From Anderseniella sp963700735 (GTDB taxonomy: Bacteria; Pseudomonadota; Alphaproteobacteria; Rhizobiales; Aestuariivirgaceae): a DNA stretch of 64,000 bases. The notes under the pieces were generated by a model. The model was not told the DNA's origin. It saw only the letters and a program-made list of their open reading frames with translations, and ran no database searches. How positions within the stretch are numbered: position 1 is the first letter of the stretch; each line of letters opens with the position of its first letter. The position numbers and the translations under genes are program-made. Shown piece by piece: positions 36,561 to 46,080 of the stretch. The DNA lies in assembly GCA_963700735.1 (NCBI GenBank), contig CAVOYR010000006.1, positions 62,001 through 126,000 of the forward strand, written 5' to 3'.

Positions 36561-37328
36561 ATGTCTGCACTGCTCGAACTGAATGGACTGGTGAAGCGCT
36601 TCCAGTCTTTCACTGCCGTGAACGGCATATCGCTGACCGTTCCCGCAGGTGAGGTACTGGGCTTTCTCGGCCCCAATGGCGCAGGCAAGTCCACCACCAT
36701 GAAGATGGCCGCAGGTTTCCTGCTGCCCGACGAAGGCTCCGCGCTGATATGCGGGATCGATGTGGCCGAACATCCGCAGCAGGCGCGGAAGCACCTCGGC
36801 TACCTGCCGGAAGGCGCGCCTGCCTATGGTGAAATGCCGGTGTCCTCGTTCCTGTCGTTCTGTGCAGCCATCCGGGGCATGTCCGGCGATGAAGCCGCCA
36901 AGGCGATAGACCGCGCCGTGGGCCGCACCGAACTGCGCGGCGTGCTGGAGCAACCCATCGAAACCATGTCGAAGGGCTTCAAGCGCCGTGTGGGCCTGGC
37001 GCAGGCCATCCTGCACGAGCCGCCCGTTCTCATTCTCGACGAGCCGACAGATGGCCTCGACCCGAACCAGAAACACCACGTGCGCGAGTTGATCCGCGAC
37101 ATGGCCAAGGATCGGGCCATCGTCATCTCCACGCACATCCTCGAGGAGGTCGATGCAGTGTGCACCCGCGCGGTTATCATCGACCGGGGCGAGATCGTGG
37201 CCGATGGCACCGCCGATGACTTGCGCAATCTGGGCCCGGCCGGGGCACGCTCGCTGGATGATGCGTTCCGCAGCATCACCGTGGGCCGTGCGGCACCCGA
37301 GGCTGCGCCCGCAGCAGGAGACGCGTGA
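36561..37328 (+). CDS. ABC transporter ATP-binding protein (GldA-like)
   Basis: A 255-residue ABC ATPase. Walker A is GPNGAGKST, the signature is the variant MSKGFKRRVGLAQ, Walker B is LILDEPTDGLDP and the H-loop is ISTHILEE. The variant signature is common in the GldA/NatA-like ABC-2 branch. It energises the permease encoded next. GGGAGA lies upstream of the ATG. It starts a four-gene operon with the permease one base away. Confidence 0.85.
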   Translation: MSALLELNGLVKRFQSFTAVNGISLTVPAGEVLGFLGPNGAGKSTTMKMAAGFLLPDEGSALICGIDVAEHPQQARKHLGYLPEGAPAYGEMPVSSFLSFCAAIRGMSGDEAAKAIDRAVGRTELRGVLEQPIETMSKGFKRRVGLAQAILHEPPVLILDEPTDGLDPNQKHHVRELIRDMAKDRAIVISTHILEEVDAVCTRAVIIDRGEIVADGTADDLRNLGPAGARSLDDAFRSITVGRAAPEAAPAAGDA

Positions 37329-37329
37329 C

Positions 37330-38064
37330 ATGTCGATCGTGAGCGCCATCTTCAAGCGCGAGTTGACGGGCTATTTCCTGACGCCCATCGCCTATGTGTT
37401 CCTGATCATCTTCGCCATGCTGGCGGGGCTGTTCACGTTCTATATCGGCAACCTGTATGAGCGCGGCATGGCCGACCTGCAGCCGTTCTTCATCTACCTG
37501 CCGTGGCTGTTCCTGGTGCTGGTGCCTGCCATCTCCATGCGGCTGTGGTCGGAAGAACGCCGTGCCGGCACCATCGAACTGCTGATGACATTGCCCATCG
37601 CCACCTGGCAGGCGGTCGTGGGCAAGTGGCTGGCGGGGCTGGCGTTCGTGGCGATTGCCCTGGTGTGCACCATGCCGCTGTGGTGGACGGTCAACTACCT
37701 CGGCTCGCCGGACAACGGCATCATCGCCGTCAGCTATGCGGGGGCACTGGTGCTGGCCGGGGTTTACCTTGCCATCGGCGGCTGCATGTCGGCGCTGACC
37801 TCCAACCAGGTGATAGCGTTCGTGCTGGCGGTGTCCGCGTGCTTCATATTCGTGACGGCGGGCACGCCCATCGTGCTGGATGGCCTGCGCGCAGTGTTGC
37901 CGGAGGCCGCCATCTCGGCCATCGCCTCGCTGTCGGCGCTGACCCACTATGACGGCGTCATCCGCGGACTGGCGGACCTTCCGGCGCTGATCTGGGCCGT
38001 CAGCATGATTTCCTTCTGGCTGTTCGCCACCGGCGTGATGGTCGACCAGAAGAAGGGGGGCTGA
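37330..38064 (+). CDS. ABC-2 type permease (GldF-like)
   Basis: A 244-residue membrane protein with six predicted helices, starting MSIVSAIFKRELTGYFLTP. SEERRAGTIELLMTLPI is the typical ABC-2/GldF coupling-helix region. It forms the channel or mechanotransmitting part of the ABC complex with the preceding ATPase. Spacing to both neighbours is under four bases. Confidence 0.85.
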   Translation: MSIVSAIFKRELTGYFLTPIAYVFLIIFAMLAGLFTFYIGNLYERGMADLQPFFIYLPWLFLVLVPAISMRLWSEERRAGTIELLMTLPIATWQAVVGKWLAGLAFVAIALVCTMPLWWTVNYLGSPDNGIIAVSYAGALVLAGVYLAIGGCMSALTSNQVIAFVLAVSACFIFVTAGTPIVLDGLRAVLPEAAISAIASLSALTHYDGVIRGLADLPALIWAVSMISFWLFATGVMVDQKKGG

Positions 38065-38067
38065 GCC

Positions 38068-39942
38068 ATGGCTACGCGCAAGACAGGCACCGGCCTTGCA
38101 GCCGCAGCGTTGCTGCTGGGGTTCGTGGCATTGCTCGGGTTCAACCTGTGGGCCGGGCAGGGGCTGTCGCGCTACCGCGCCGACATGACCGAAGGCCAGA
38201 TATACACCCTGTCCGATGCTACCCGCGAGGTGCTGGCCGGGCTTGATGAGCCGGTGACCGTGCAGCTGTTCCATACCCCGCGCCTGAATGCCGAGGTGCC
38301 GACCTATGCCCGGCATTTCGACCGGGTCCAGTCGATGCTGCGGCACTACGAGGACCTGGCGCAAGGCAAGCTGCGACTGTCGCTGGTCAAGGTTGAACGC
38401 TTCACCGACCAGGAAGACGAAGCAACCGCACTTGGTCTGCAGGCCGCACCCTTGCCCGGCGGCGACGGCTCGGCAATCTTCGGCCTCGCCGGTACCAACT
38501 CCACCGACGACGTTGAAACGGTGCCGTTCCTGTCGCTCGAGCGGCAGGATTTCCTGGAACTCGACCTCACCAGCCTCGTGTTCAAGCTGAACAATACCGG
38601 CAAGAAGAAGCTGGCAGTCCTGTCGAGGCTGCCGATTGCCGGCAATGTCAATCCGCAGACTGGCCAGCAGATTCCGGCATGGGCGGTGTTCACCCAGTTG
38701 CGCGAATTCTTCGAGGTGGAGTTGCTGTCGCCCGCGTTCGATGCGGTGCCGGAAGATGCCGACCTGTTGCTGATGATTGCGCCGGGCAAGCTGACGGACA
38801 AGACCGCCTACGCCATTGACCAGTACGCGCTGTCCGGCAAGCCGGTGATCGTGTTTGCCGATGCCTATTCCGAGGTGTTGCCGACCGAGCGCGATGGGCT
38901 GGCTGAGAACCCGTCCTTCGAGGCGTTGCTGAAGTCATGGGGGCTTGAGATTTCACCTGACGAGGTGGTCGGCGATATCGAGAATTCCCGCCAGGTGCAG
39001 TTCGTCAATGAAGGCCAGCCGGTGGTGGTAAACTATGTGACGTGGCTTGCACTGGGGCAGCAGAACTTCGAGCGTTCCGACACCATTTTCAACCAGGTGT
39101 CGTCGGTGATGCTGGCATCGAGCAGCGCGCTGAAGCCCATCGAGGGCAGCGGGCTGAACATCCAGCCGCTGATGGCGTCGTCTACCCGGTCTGCGATGAT
39201 CGCCAACAAGCAGTTGCGCAATCCCAATCCGATCGCGCTGTTGCAGTCGTACCTGCCCGAAGGCGGACAGCGCATGCTGGCGGCGCGGGTGCGCGGCGAG
39301 GCGACATCGGCCTTTGCTGCGGGCAAGCCGGAAGGCGCAACGCTTGCAGGCGAGCACAAGTCCAGGGGTGCCATCAACCTGATCGCCATCGGTGATGCAG
39401 ACATGCTGTTCGACACGTTCTGGGCCGAGGTTTCGCAAGGACCCGGCGGGCAGGTTCAGGTGGTGCCCCGCGCCGGCAATGCCAATCTGCTGATCAATGC
39501 CGTGCAGGACATGGCGGGCGGCCAGGCGCTCAGTGGCCTGCGCGGACGCGGGGTAGAGCAGCGGACGTTCACGCGGGTCAATGCCTTGCGCGCAGACGCA
39601 GACGCGCGCTTCCGCCAGCAGGAGCAGTTGCTCAACAAAAACCTGGAGGAAACCCAGAAGAAGCTCACCGCCCTGTTGAGCCGTGCAAAGGATGGCGAGG
39701 TGACGCTGACCGAGGATGACAGGAAGTCCATCGAGGACTTTCGTGTCGAGATGTTCGAGACGCGGCGCAAGCTGCGGGGCGTGCAGCGCAACCTTCGTGC
39801 CGACATCGATGCGCTGGGTGCCCGCGTCAAGGCCATCAACATCGGGCTTGTGCCGCTGCTGATCGGGCTGTTCGGGCTGTTGTTCCTGTGGCGGCGGCGG
39901 GCGCGGGCCAGCACCTCCAAGGTGAGGGGGGCTGGCAGATGA
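38068..39942 (+). CDS. GldG-like ABC auxiliary protein
   Basis: A 624-residue protein with an N-terminal helix (about 9-30) and a C-terminal helix (about 590-612, GLVPLLIGLFGLLFLW). A large extracytoplasmic region lies between. The start of that region, LSRYRADMTEGQIYTLSDAT, is the GldG signature, and the middle part resembles the GldG/IFT52-like sugar-binding-fold region. A coiled-coil stretch (about 515-580) precedes the last helix. It is thought to act in the periplasm with the ABC core; its ligand is unknown. Its stop overlaps the next gene's ATG. Confidence 0.8.
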   Translation: MATRKTGTGLAAAALLLGFVALLGFNLWAGQGLSRYRADMTEGQIYTLSDATREVLAGLDEPVTVQLFHTPRLNAEVPTYARHFDRVQSMLRHYEDLAQGKLRLSLVKVERFTDQEDEATALGLQAAPLPGGDGSAIFGLAGTNSTDDVETVPFLSLERQDFLELDLTSLVFKLNNTGKKKLAVLSRLPIAGNVNPQTGQQIPAWAVFTQLREFFEVELLSPAFDAVPEDADLLLMIAPGKLTDKTAYAIDQYALSGKPVIVFADAYSEVLPTERDGLAENPSFEALLKSWGLEISPDEVVGDIENSRQVQFVNEGQPVVVNYVTWLALGQQNFERSDTIFNQVSSVMLASSSALKPIEGSGLNIQPLMASSTRSAMIANKQLRNPNPIALLQSYLPEGGQRMLAARVRGEATSAFAAGKPEGATLAGEHKSRGAINLIAIGDADMLFDTFWAEVSQGPGGQVQVVPRAGNANLLINAVQDMAGGQALSGLRGRGVEQRTFTRVNALRADADARFRQQEQLLNKNLEETQKKLTALLSRAKDGEVTLTEDDRKSIEDFRVEMFETRRKLRGVQRNLRADIDALGARVKAINIGLVPLLIGLFGLLFLWRRRARASTSKVRGAGR

Positions 39943-40961
39943 CACCACGGACCCTGATCATTCTCGCCGTGATGGCGGCTACCGGCGCTGCCGGTGCCGT
40001 CTGGCAATGGCAGGCCAACCGGGCAGGCTACATCGAGGCAGAACGCGGCGAGCGGGTGTTGCCGTCGCTACTGGGCCGGGCCAACGACGTTGCCGCGATA
40101 TTCGTCCAGCAGAGTGATCGCTCGTTCCGCATCGTCCGTGGCGAGGATGCCGCCTACAAGCTTGAAGGGTCGGACTTCCCGGTCAAGGGCGGGCGCTTCC
40201 AGTCTGCCATTGTTGCTGCGGCCAGCCTCGAGAAATTCGAGGCGAAGACTGCCCGCGAAGACCGCTATGGCAAGATCGAGGTGGGCAACCCGCAAGCCCC
40301 GGATGCGGCATCGCGGCTGATGCGGTTCGAGACGGCAGACGGCACCGTGATTGCAGAGCTTATCCTGGGCCGCAAGGCGCGCGGCCGGGTTGGCGGTACC
40401 ATCGCCGATGGCCAGTATGTCCGGCTGCCCGGCGAGGCACAGAGCTGGCTGACGCGCGGCGTGGTGGAAGGTACCGCCCAGCTTTCGTCCTGGGTCGATG
40501 CCGGCGTGGTGGAAATGAACACCGACAAGGTGGTCCAATCGACGTTCAAGCCGGTCAACGGGCCGGAGCTTGTGGTGCGGCGCACCGGCGTCACCGAAGG
40601 TGGCCAGCCGAAGTTCGAGCTGGACGGCCTGCCTGAAGGCCGCAAGCCGAAGGCCGATCTCACCATCCGCTATGCGGCGACCGACATTGCCAACTCGCAG
40701 TTTATCGATGTACGCAAGGACCAGGGTGGCGATATTGCCTGGCGGGCGACATTGCTGATGGAAGACGGCATGCTGATCGGGTTCGACGTGACAGCGGACG
40801 ACTGGTTGAGTGTCAAGGTGCTGGATGCTGGGAAGGACAAGGAAACGTCGGACGACATCATCAAGCGCACCGGCGGATTCCAGTACCAGTTGCCGGACTA
40901 CAAGATCAGACAGTTCAAGCAGACGATGGCCGACCTGACCGAGCCGGCGGCGGCTGACTGA
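39939..40961 (+). CDS. DUF4340 membrane-anchored protein of the Gld-like ABC operon
   Basis: A 340-residue protein with one N-terminal helix (LIILAVMAATGAAGAVW) and a periplasmic beta-rich region. Recognisable DUF4340 features are DVAAIFVQQSDRSFRIVRGE and GQYVRLPGEAQSWLTRG. DUF4340 genes regularly follow GldG-like genes, and the ATGA overlap shows tight coupling here. The role is unknown. Confidence 0.78.
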   Translation: MTPRTLIILAVMAATGAAGAVWQWQANRAGYIEAERGERVLPSLLGRANDVAAIFVQQSDRSFRIVRGEDAAYKLEGSDFPVKGGRFQSAIVAAASLEKFEAKTAREDRYGKIEVGNPQAPDAASRLMRFETADGTVIAELILGRKARGRVGGTIADGQYVRLPGEAQSWLTRGVVEGTAQLSSWVDAGVVEMNTDKVVQSTFKPVNGPELVVRRTGVTEGGQPKFELDGLPEGRKPKADLTIRYAATDIANSQFIDVRKDQGGDIAWRATLLMEDGMLIGFDVTADDWLSVKVLDAGKDKETSDDIIKRTGGFQYQLPDYKIRQFKQTMADLTEPAAAD

Positions 40962-40971
40962 TTGCGGGCAG

Positions 40972-41349
40972 CTAAGGCCGCATGGTGAACATCTCGACCG
41001 CCTTGGCATCGGCATAGGCAAAGCAACCTGCCAGTTGCGGCAGCACGGGTGAGTTGCGGTAGGCGCCTATCGCGCCGTGCGCCTTCAGCCGGCCGGCAAA
41101 CCCCGGCTCGTCGCCGTGCACCACCCACGTACCGCTCACCCACGTCGGGCGGATTGGCTTGCCACCGGCGAGGATGATCTTGCCGAAAACCGATCGTGCA
41201 TTCGTATTAGGCGGGAACACGGCCAGCAGCGTACCAGCCTCGGTCTCATCGGCGCGGCCTGCGTACATAACCCCGGCCAACGCCAGCCCTGTCGCCAGCA
41301 GTGTACCGGCGAACAGGGTTATGGCAAGCTTGTGGCCGGGCCAGTTCAT
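40972..41349 (-). CDS. Small membrane-anchored protein of unknown function
   Basis: A 125-residue protein: MNWPGHKLAIT, a hydrophobic segment (about 8-30), then a soluble domain. Notable patches are TLLAVFPPNTNARSVFGKII and PTWVSGTWVVHGDEPG. It starts eight bases after the MFS transporter stop, so it probably shares that transcript. The open frame continues upstream as a shadow of the transporter and was cut at this ATG. I recognise no family. Confidence 0.6.
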   Translation of the reverse strand: MNWPGHKLAITLFAGTLLATGLALAGVMYAGRADETEAGTLLAVFPPNTNARSVFGKIILAGGKPIRPTWVSGTWVVHGDEPGFAGRLKAHGAIGAYRNSPVLPQLAGCFAYADAKAVEMFTMRP

Positions 41350-41357
41350 GTTCGCTG

Positions 41358-42608
41358 TCAGGCCTTCGCCGGATCGGGCAGCGAGAAGGCGGGCGCCCGC
41401 GATTCCTTGATCGGCCAGTGCATCGCAGCGGCAAACAGACCCAGCGCAACGCCAAGCCACCAGACCGTGTCGTAGTTGCCGTACTGGTCGTACAGGCGCC
41501 CGCCCAGCCACACGCCGAGGAAGGATCCGACCTGGTGCGAGAAGAACACGATGCCATACAGCATGGCCATGTAGCGGGTGCCGCAGATCACCGTCACCAG
41601 CCCCATGGTCAGCGGCACGGTGGATAGCCACAGCAGACCCATGCAGGCGGCGAAGACGACAGTGGTGACCGGCGTGATCGGCAGCACGAAGAATGCCGTC
41701 ATGACCACCGAGCGGGCCAAGTATAACAGCGTCAGGCTCCAGCGGCGGGAGTACTTGCCGCCAATGATGCCGGAGCTGTAGGCGCCAATAACGTTGAACA
41801 GGCCGACGATGGCAATCGACCAGGCGGCAAGCTGCGGGGCGATGCCGTTTTCGACCAGCATCGGCGGCATGTGGACGGTCAGAAATGCAACCTGGAACCC
41901 GCACACGAAAAAGCCCAGCGTCAGCAACACGAAGCTCGGGTGGCTGATCGCCCGTGACAGCGCCTGGCCGATGTTCATCTCGACCTCGGTTTCGTCCCGG
42001 GCCGTGCCACCCTTGGCGGCGCGCAACGGCAACACCAGCAGCCACATCAGCAGGATGGTGCCCGCCAGCAGGTACAGCGCGGTCTGCCATCCGAACGAGG
42101 CGATGAAGGCCTGGCCCAGCGGAGCGAACACGAACTGCCCCATCGACGAGGCCGCAGTGGCGATGCCGAACGACCATGAGCGCTTCTCCGGCGGCACCAG
42201 CCGCCCGAACGCAGCCATGATGATGGAGAACGAGGTCATGGCGATGCCAAGGCCCATCAGCACACCGCCCGACAGGTACATCATCGCGCCGGAGTCCGAG
42301 GTCACCATCAGCGCGGTGCCGGCTGCATAGACCAGCGCGCCGACCATGATCACGCGACTGGTGCCAAACTTGTCGGCAAAGGCACCGGCAAACGGTTGTG
42401 CCGCGCCCCACACCAGGTTCTGCAACGCCATGGCAAGGCCAAAGGTTTCGCGACCCCAGCCGTTGGCCTCGGTGATCGGTCCATTGAACAGGCCCATGGT
42501 CGAGCGCACGCCGAACGCGATCAGCGCGATCAGGCAACCGCACACGATGACGGTGACCGGGTTGATGCCCGCCGGTGCGGACTTTGGTGTTGATACGGCT
42601 TCGGCCAT
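41358..42608 (-). CDS. MFS transporter
   Basis: A 416-residue protein with twelve hydrophobic segments. It has the MFS motif-A-like loop GAFADKFGTSRVIMVG between helices 2 and 3, and its repeat ISSGIIGGKYSRRW-like region (actual: YSSGIIGGKYSRRWSL) in the second half. It resembles the OFA/monocarboxylate branch. Substrate is unknown. The start at MAEAVSTPKS is preferred; an ATG eight codons upstream is possible. Confidence 0.85.
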   Translation of the reverse strand: MAEAVSTPKSAPAGINPVTVIVCGCLIALIAFGVRSTMGLFNGPITEANGWGRETFGLAMALQNLVWGAAQPFAGAFADKFGTSRVIMVGALVYAAGTALMVTSDSGAMMYLSGGVLMGLGIAMTSFSIIMAAFGRLVPPEKRSWSFGIATAASSMGQFVFAPLGQAFIASFGWQTALYLLAGTILLMWLLVLPLRAAKGGTARDETEVEMNIGQALSRAISHPSFVLLTLGFFVCGFQVAFLTVHMPPMLVENGIAPQLAAWSIAIVGLFNVIGAYSSGIIGGKYSRRWSLTLLYLARSVVMTAFFVLPITPVTTVVFAACMGLLWLSTVPLTMGLVTVICGTRYMAMLYGIVFFSHQVGSFLGVWLGGRLYDQYGNYDTVWWLGVALGLFAAAMHWPIKESRAPAFSLPDPAKA

Positions 42609-42748
42609 CTGCTTGCCCCTCACGGCGTTCATTCGAGGCTGCGCTTATACGGCGCTGGCAAACCCCAGCACAGCAAAAATGCTGTCATGCGTATGCATGA
42701 CCGGCATGCGTGCCACGGCAGTCTGAGGCGATGGGGCGATGAGGGGAA

Positions 42749-43153
42749 TCAGTTGAACCGGTGGGTGGCTGGCTCGCTGGTGTGGGCGGTAATGACAAGC
42801 GTTGCACCGGGCACGAAACGCTCGACGCCTGCGTCGGCGTGCCCGTCAAACAGTTGCAGCGATGCATCGGCAGGCGACACATACTGGTAGGTAAAGCGGA
42901 CCAGCTGGCGCACGTCGGAGGGTTGATAGCCAAGTTGCAGCGCAAGCAGGGGGGCTCGTTCACAGTCCATGATGGCCAGCTTGCCGGTGGTCCGGTCCAC
43001 GTGCTTGCGCCCGTCACGCACGATGAAGCACGCGACACTGGACTCAACCACTGTCGCGGGCGTGTCAACATAGTTGAACGCGCTGTCGGCGGCGGACACG
43101 CCATACATGCCAAGCAGTCCGGCAGACAGCACGGCGAACAATCGAAGCTGCAT
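42749..43153 (-). CDS. Small exported protein of unknown function
   Basis: A 134-residue protein with a signal peptide, MQLRLFAVLSAGLLGMYGVSA, cleaved before ADSAF. The mature part has two Cys (SSVACFIVRD and IMDCERAPLL) that could form a disulfide, and no transmembrane segment. GGGAGAGGG lies upstream of this ATG; an earlier in-frame Met lacks a signal-peptide context. No family recognised. Confidence 0.6.
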   Translation of the reverse strand: MQLRLFAVLSAGLLGMYGVSAADSAFNYVDTPATVVESSVACFIVRDGRKHVDRTTGKLAIMDCERAPLLALQLGYQPSDVRQLVRFTYQYVSPADASLQLFDGHADAGVERFVPGATLVITAHTSEPATHRFN

Positions 43154-43247
43154 TTCCCTCTCCCTGGCTGATGTGATGGCCGGGTTCCTCAAGGCGCAGA
43201 CAATGGCGCAAAGGCAATACAAAGTTTTGAATAATGCCGGACGGATT

Positions 43248-43817
43248 TTAGCCGTGTTGTTTACCGGCCATTTGCCCAACCCGGGCTTCGGGTCCGCGCA
43301 CGGTCAGGCTGCAGCCTGCCTCGTCAAACGTGCGGGACGTCACGGTCAGGTTCAGCGACTGCGCCAACTGTTCCAGTGACGATGCATCCTGGAAGCTGCA
43401 GGTGATGGTCCTTTCGACGATGCGATGCCACGGCACGAGATGTGCCGCGCCGATCAACCTGATGGCCGTGCCGGAATAGGCCCGCGCCAGCCCGCCGCTG
43501 CCCAGCTTGATGCCGCCGAAGTACCGCACGACAATGATGCCGGCGTCGATGATGTTCTCGCCAATCATCACCTTGAGGATCGGCATGCCGGATGTGCCGG
43601 CCGGTTCACCGTCGTCCCTGGCACCTTCCTCGATGCGATCATCATCTCGCATGTGGCGGAACGCGGTCACGTGATGCGAGGCCTTGCGGTGCTGGTCACG
43701 CAAGCCCGCCAGCGTCTCGTCAAACATGGCATACGGCGTCAACACGCCCAGAAATCGCGAGCCCTTCTCTTCAAGCTCGGCGGTTGCTGTCTGCCGGATT
43801 GTCATCAAGCCGTTCAT
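43248..43817 (-). CDS. YigZ/IMPACT-family protein
   Basis: A 189-residue protein with the UPF0029 N-terminal signature: EKGSRFLGVLTPY, HHVTAFRHMRDDDRIEEGARDDGEPAGTSG (recognised by its DDGEPAGTSG core) and IVVRYFGGIKLGSGGLARAY. The C-terminal domain is the DUF1949 type. The family is related to eukaryotic IMPACT; the bacterial role is unclear, perhaps in stress or translation. It is divergent from ppk2. Confidence 0.85.
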   Translation of the reverse strand: MNGLMTIRQTATAELEEKGSRFLGVLTPYAMFDETLAGLRDQHRKASHHVTAFRHMRDDDRIEEGARDDGEPAGTSGMPILKVMIGENIIDAGIIVVRYFGGIKLGSGGLARAYSGTAIRLIGAAHLVPWHRIVERTITCSFQDASSLEQLAQSLNLTVTSRTFDEAGCSLTVRGPEARVGQMAGKQHG

Positions 43818-43942
43818 GTTCGCCAGATAACGTCAGCGGCGGCTGCAGGACAAGCCGCTTGCCCGCTTGACGTGTGTCAATGCGGGGTGCTTCGCTTTGT
43901 GTCAGGCTTATCCGACAAACACTAGCCGGGAGGTTGCAGGGC

Positions 43943-44983
43943 ATGTCAGAAGAAGGTTCAACCAAGAAGTCCAACGGCAAGCTTCCGGGCGCTGACGCCG
44001 TCGTTGAAGCAGCGGCGAAAATGCCGGAACCCGGCCTTGCGGCCGTACAAGCCGAGGCTGCACCTGCACCCGTTGCGGCCACTGTCAAGAAAGCCGCAAC
44101 CCGCAAGGCCAGTCTGGCGGAGCGGCGGCATAGCCCTGATGAAATTCGCCGGCTGTTCGAGCAAGGCGAGTATCCGTACACAACCAAGATCCGCCGGCTG
44201 GACTATGAGAAGCAGAAGGCCGAGTTGCAGGTCGAGCTGCTGAAGGTGCAGGACTGGGTCAAGGACACCGGCCAGAAGATCGTCATGCTGTTCGAAGGCC
44301 GCGATGCAGCCGGCAAGGGCGGCACCATCAAGCGGTTCACCGAACACCTCAATCCGCGAGGTGCGCGGGTGGTGGCGCTGGACAAGCCGTCCGAGCGCGA
44401 GAAAACCCAGTGGTACTTCCAGCGCTATATCGAGCACCTGCCATCTGGTGGCGAAATGGTGCTGTTCGACCGCTCCTGGTACAACCGCGCCGGGGTGGAG
44501 CGGGTGATGGGGTTCTGCTCACCCAACGAGTACCTGGAATTCATGCGTCAGGCGCCCGAGGTCGAGAAGATGATGGTGCGCAGTGGCATCCTGCTGTTCA
44601 AGTACTGGTTCTCGGTTACCCAGGACGAACAGTTGCGCCGCTTCAAGAGCCGCGAGGGCGAGCCCCTGAAGAAGTGGAAGCTGTCACCGATCGACCGGCA
44701 GTCGCTCGACAAGTGGGGCGACTACACCGAGGCCAAGGAAGCGATGTTCTTCTATACCGACACCGCCGATGCGCCGTGGACCATCATCAAGTCTAACGAC
44801 AAGAAGCGCGCCCGGCTGAACTGCATGAAGCACTTCCTGTCCGCGCTGCCGTACCCGGACAAGAACCACCGCGTCGTCGGCCGGCCCGACCCGCTGATCG
44901 TGGGGTCGAGCATGGACGTGATCGGCCGCAGCGAGCAGATCCTTGGCCGCACCTTGCACCCGGAACTGCGCAAGGGCGAGTGA
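43943..44983 (+). CDS. ppk2: Polyphosphate kinase 2
   Basis: A 346-residue PPK2 with an Ala/Lys-rich N-terminal extension of about 60 residues. Walker A is GRDAAGKGG (119-127), Walker B is FDRSWYNRAGVERVMGF, and the lid includes FKSREGEPLKKWKLSPIDRQ. PPK2 transfers phosphate between polyphosphate and nucleotides, often ATP/GTP regeneration from ADP/GDP. A single domain with this Walker pattern fits class I. GGGAGG lies upstream of the ATG, which excludes a longer start. Confidence 0.9.
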   Translation: MSEEGSTKKSNGKLPGADAVVEAAAKMPEPGLAAVQAEAAPAPVAATVKKAATRKASLAERRHSPDEIRRLFEQGEYPYTTKIRRLDYEKQKAELQVELLKVQDWVKDTGQKIVMLFEGRDAAGKGGTIKRFTEHLNPRGARVVALDKPSEREKTQWYFQRYIEHLPSGGEMVLFDRSWYNRAGVERVMGFCSPNEYLEFMRQAPEVEKMMVRSGILLFKYWFSVTQDEQLRRFKSREGEPLKKWKLSPIDRQSLDKWGDYTEAKEAMFFYTDTADAPWTIIKSNDKKRARLNCMKHFLSALPYPDKNHRVVGRPDPLIVGSSMDVIGRSEQILGRTLHPELRKGE

Positions 44984-44987
44984 GGGC

Positions 44988-46061
44988 TTACGCCTTCTTC
45001 ATCTGGTAGCCGGGTGTCGAGGCCGACAGGTCGTATTCCTCGTCCGTCATCACCTCGGCCACGCCCTCGAACAGCGGTGACGACAGGTAGCGTTCGCCGG
45101 TGTCGGGCAGCATGCACAGGATCGTGGTGCCCTTGGCAGCCTTGCCGGCGATATCCATGGCGATGGCAAAGGTCGACCCGCCGGAGACGCCGGTGAAGAT
45201 GCCTTCCTTCTGGGCGAGCTTGCGCGACCAGGCGATGCCGTCCGGTCCGGCAACCGGAATCAGTTCGTCGTAATAGTCCTTGTCGATGGCTTCCTGCAGC
45301 ACCAGCGGAATGAAGTCCGGCGTCCAGCCCTGGATCGGGTGTGGCTGGAAGGCCGGGTGGCTTTCGGCGGGCTGGCCCTTGTCATTGCGCTTCTGCGGCG
45401 TGCCGGAGCCGATCAACTGGGCGTTGGCGGGTTCGGACAGGATGATCTTCGTATCCGGGCTTTCCTTGCGCAGCACCCGGCCAATGCCCGAAACCGTGCC
45501 GCCGGTGCCATAGCCGGTGACCAGGTAGTCGAGCTTCTTGCCCTTGAAGTCGGCAATGATTTCGCGCGCCGTGGTGTTTTCATGGATTCTCGCGTTGGCG
45601 CCGGTCTCGAACTGGCTGGCGAGGAACCAGCCGTTCTTCTGCGCCAGTTCAACGGCCTTGTTGTACATGCCGGTGCCTTTCTGCTCCTTCGGCGTCAGCA
45701 CCACCTTTGCACCGAGAAACCGCATCAGGCGGCGGCGCTCGACGGAGAAGCTTTCAACCATGGTGATGACCAGCGGATAGCCCTTGGCCGCGCACACCAT
45801 GGCAAGGCCGATGCCGGTATTGCCCGAGGTGGCCTCAACCACGGTCTGGCCGGGCTTCAGCGCGCCGGACTTTTCAGCTTCCTCGATGATTGATATTGCC
45901 AGCCGGTCCTTGACCGAGCCTGCCGGGTTGAAGGCCTCGAACTTTACGTAGAGGTTCACGCCGTCGGGTGCCAGGTTGTTGATGCGGATGGCGGGCGTGT
46001 TTCCGATGGTGTCGAGAATGCTGTCGTAGAGCTTGCCGCGGCCTTCGGTGGTGCGTGACAT
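44988..46061 (-). CDS. cysK: Cysteine synthase A (O-acetylserine sulfhydrylase)
   Basis: A 357-residue PLP enzyme. The PLP-binding Lys51 is in FNPAGSVKDRLA and the substrate loop is TSGNTGIGLA; GYGTGGTVSGIGRVL binds the PLP phosphate. It makes L-cysteine from O-acetylserine and sulfide. It is about 30 residues longer at the C-terminus than E. coli CysK. Upstream lies a palindrome that may be its operator. Its 3' end is four bases from the convergent ppk2 stop. Confidence 0.9.
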   Translation of the reverse strand: MSRTTEGRGKLYDSILDTIGNTPAIRINNLAPDGVNLYVKFEAFNPAGSVKDRLAISIIEEAEKSGALKPGQTVVEATSGNTGIGLAMVCAAKGYPLVITMVESFSVERRRLMRFLGAKVVLTPKEQKGTGMYNKAVELAQKNGWFLASQFETGANARIHENTTAREIIADFKGKKLDYLVTGYGTGGTVSGIGRVLRKESPDTKIILSEPANAQLIGSGTPQKRNDKGQPAESHPAFQPHPIQGWTPDFIPLVLQEAIDKDYYDELIPVAGPDGIAWSRKLAQKEGIFTGVSGGSTFAIAMDIAGKAAKGTTILCMLPDTGERYLSSPLFEGVAEVMTDEEYDLSASTPGYQMKKA

Positions 46062-46080
46062 GGGGAGCCTCCAGGATGAT

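Noticed and set aside
40972..42543. A 523-codon open frame on the minus strand
   Set aside because: Most of it is an alternate frame of the MFS transporter; only the 3' 125 codons after the ATG at 41349 form a plausible separate gene.
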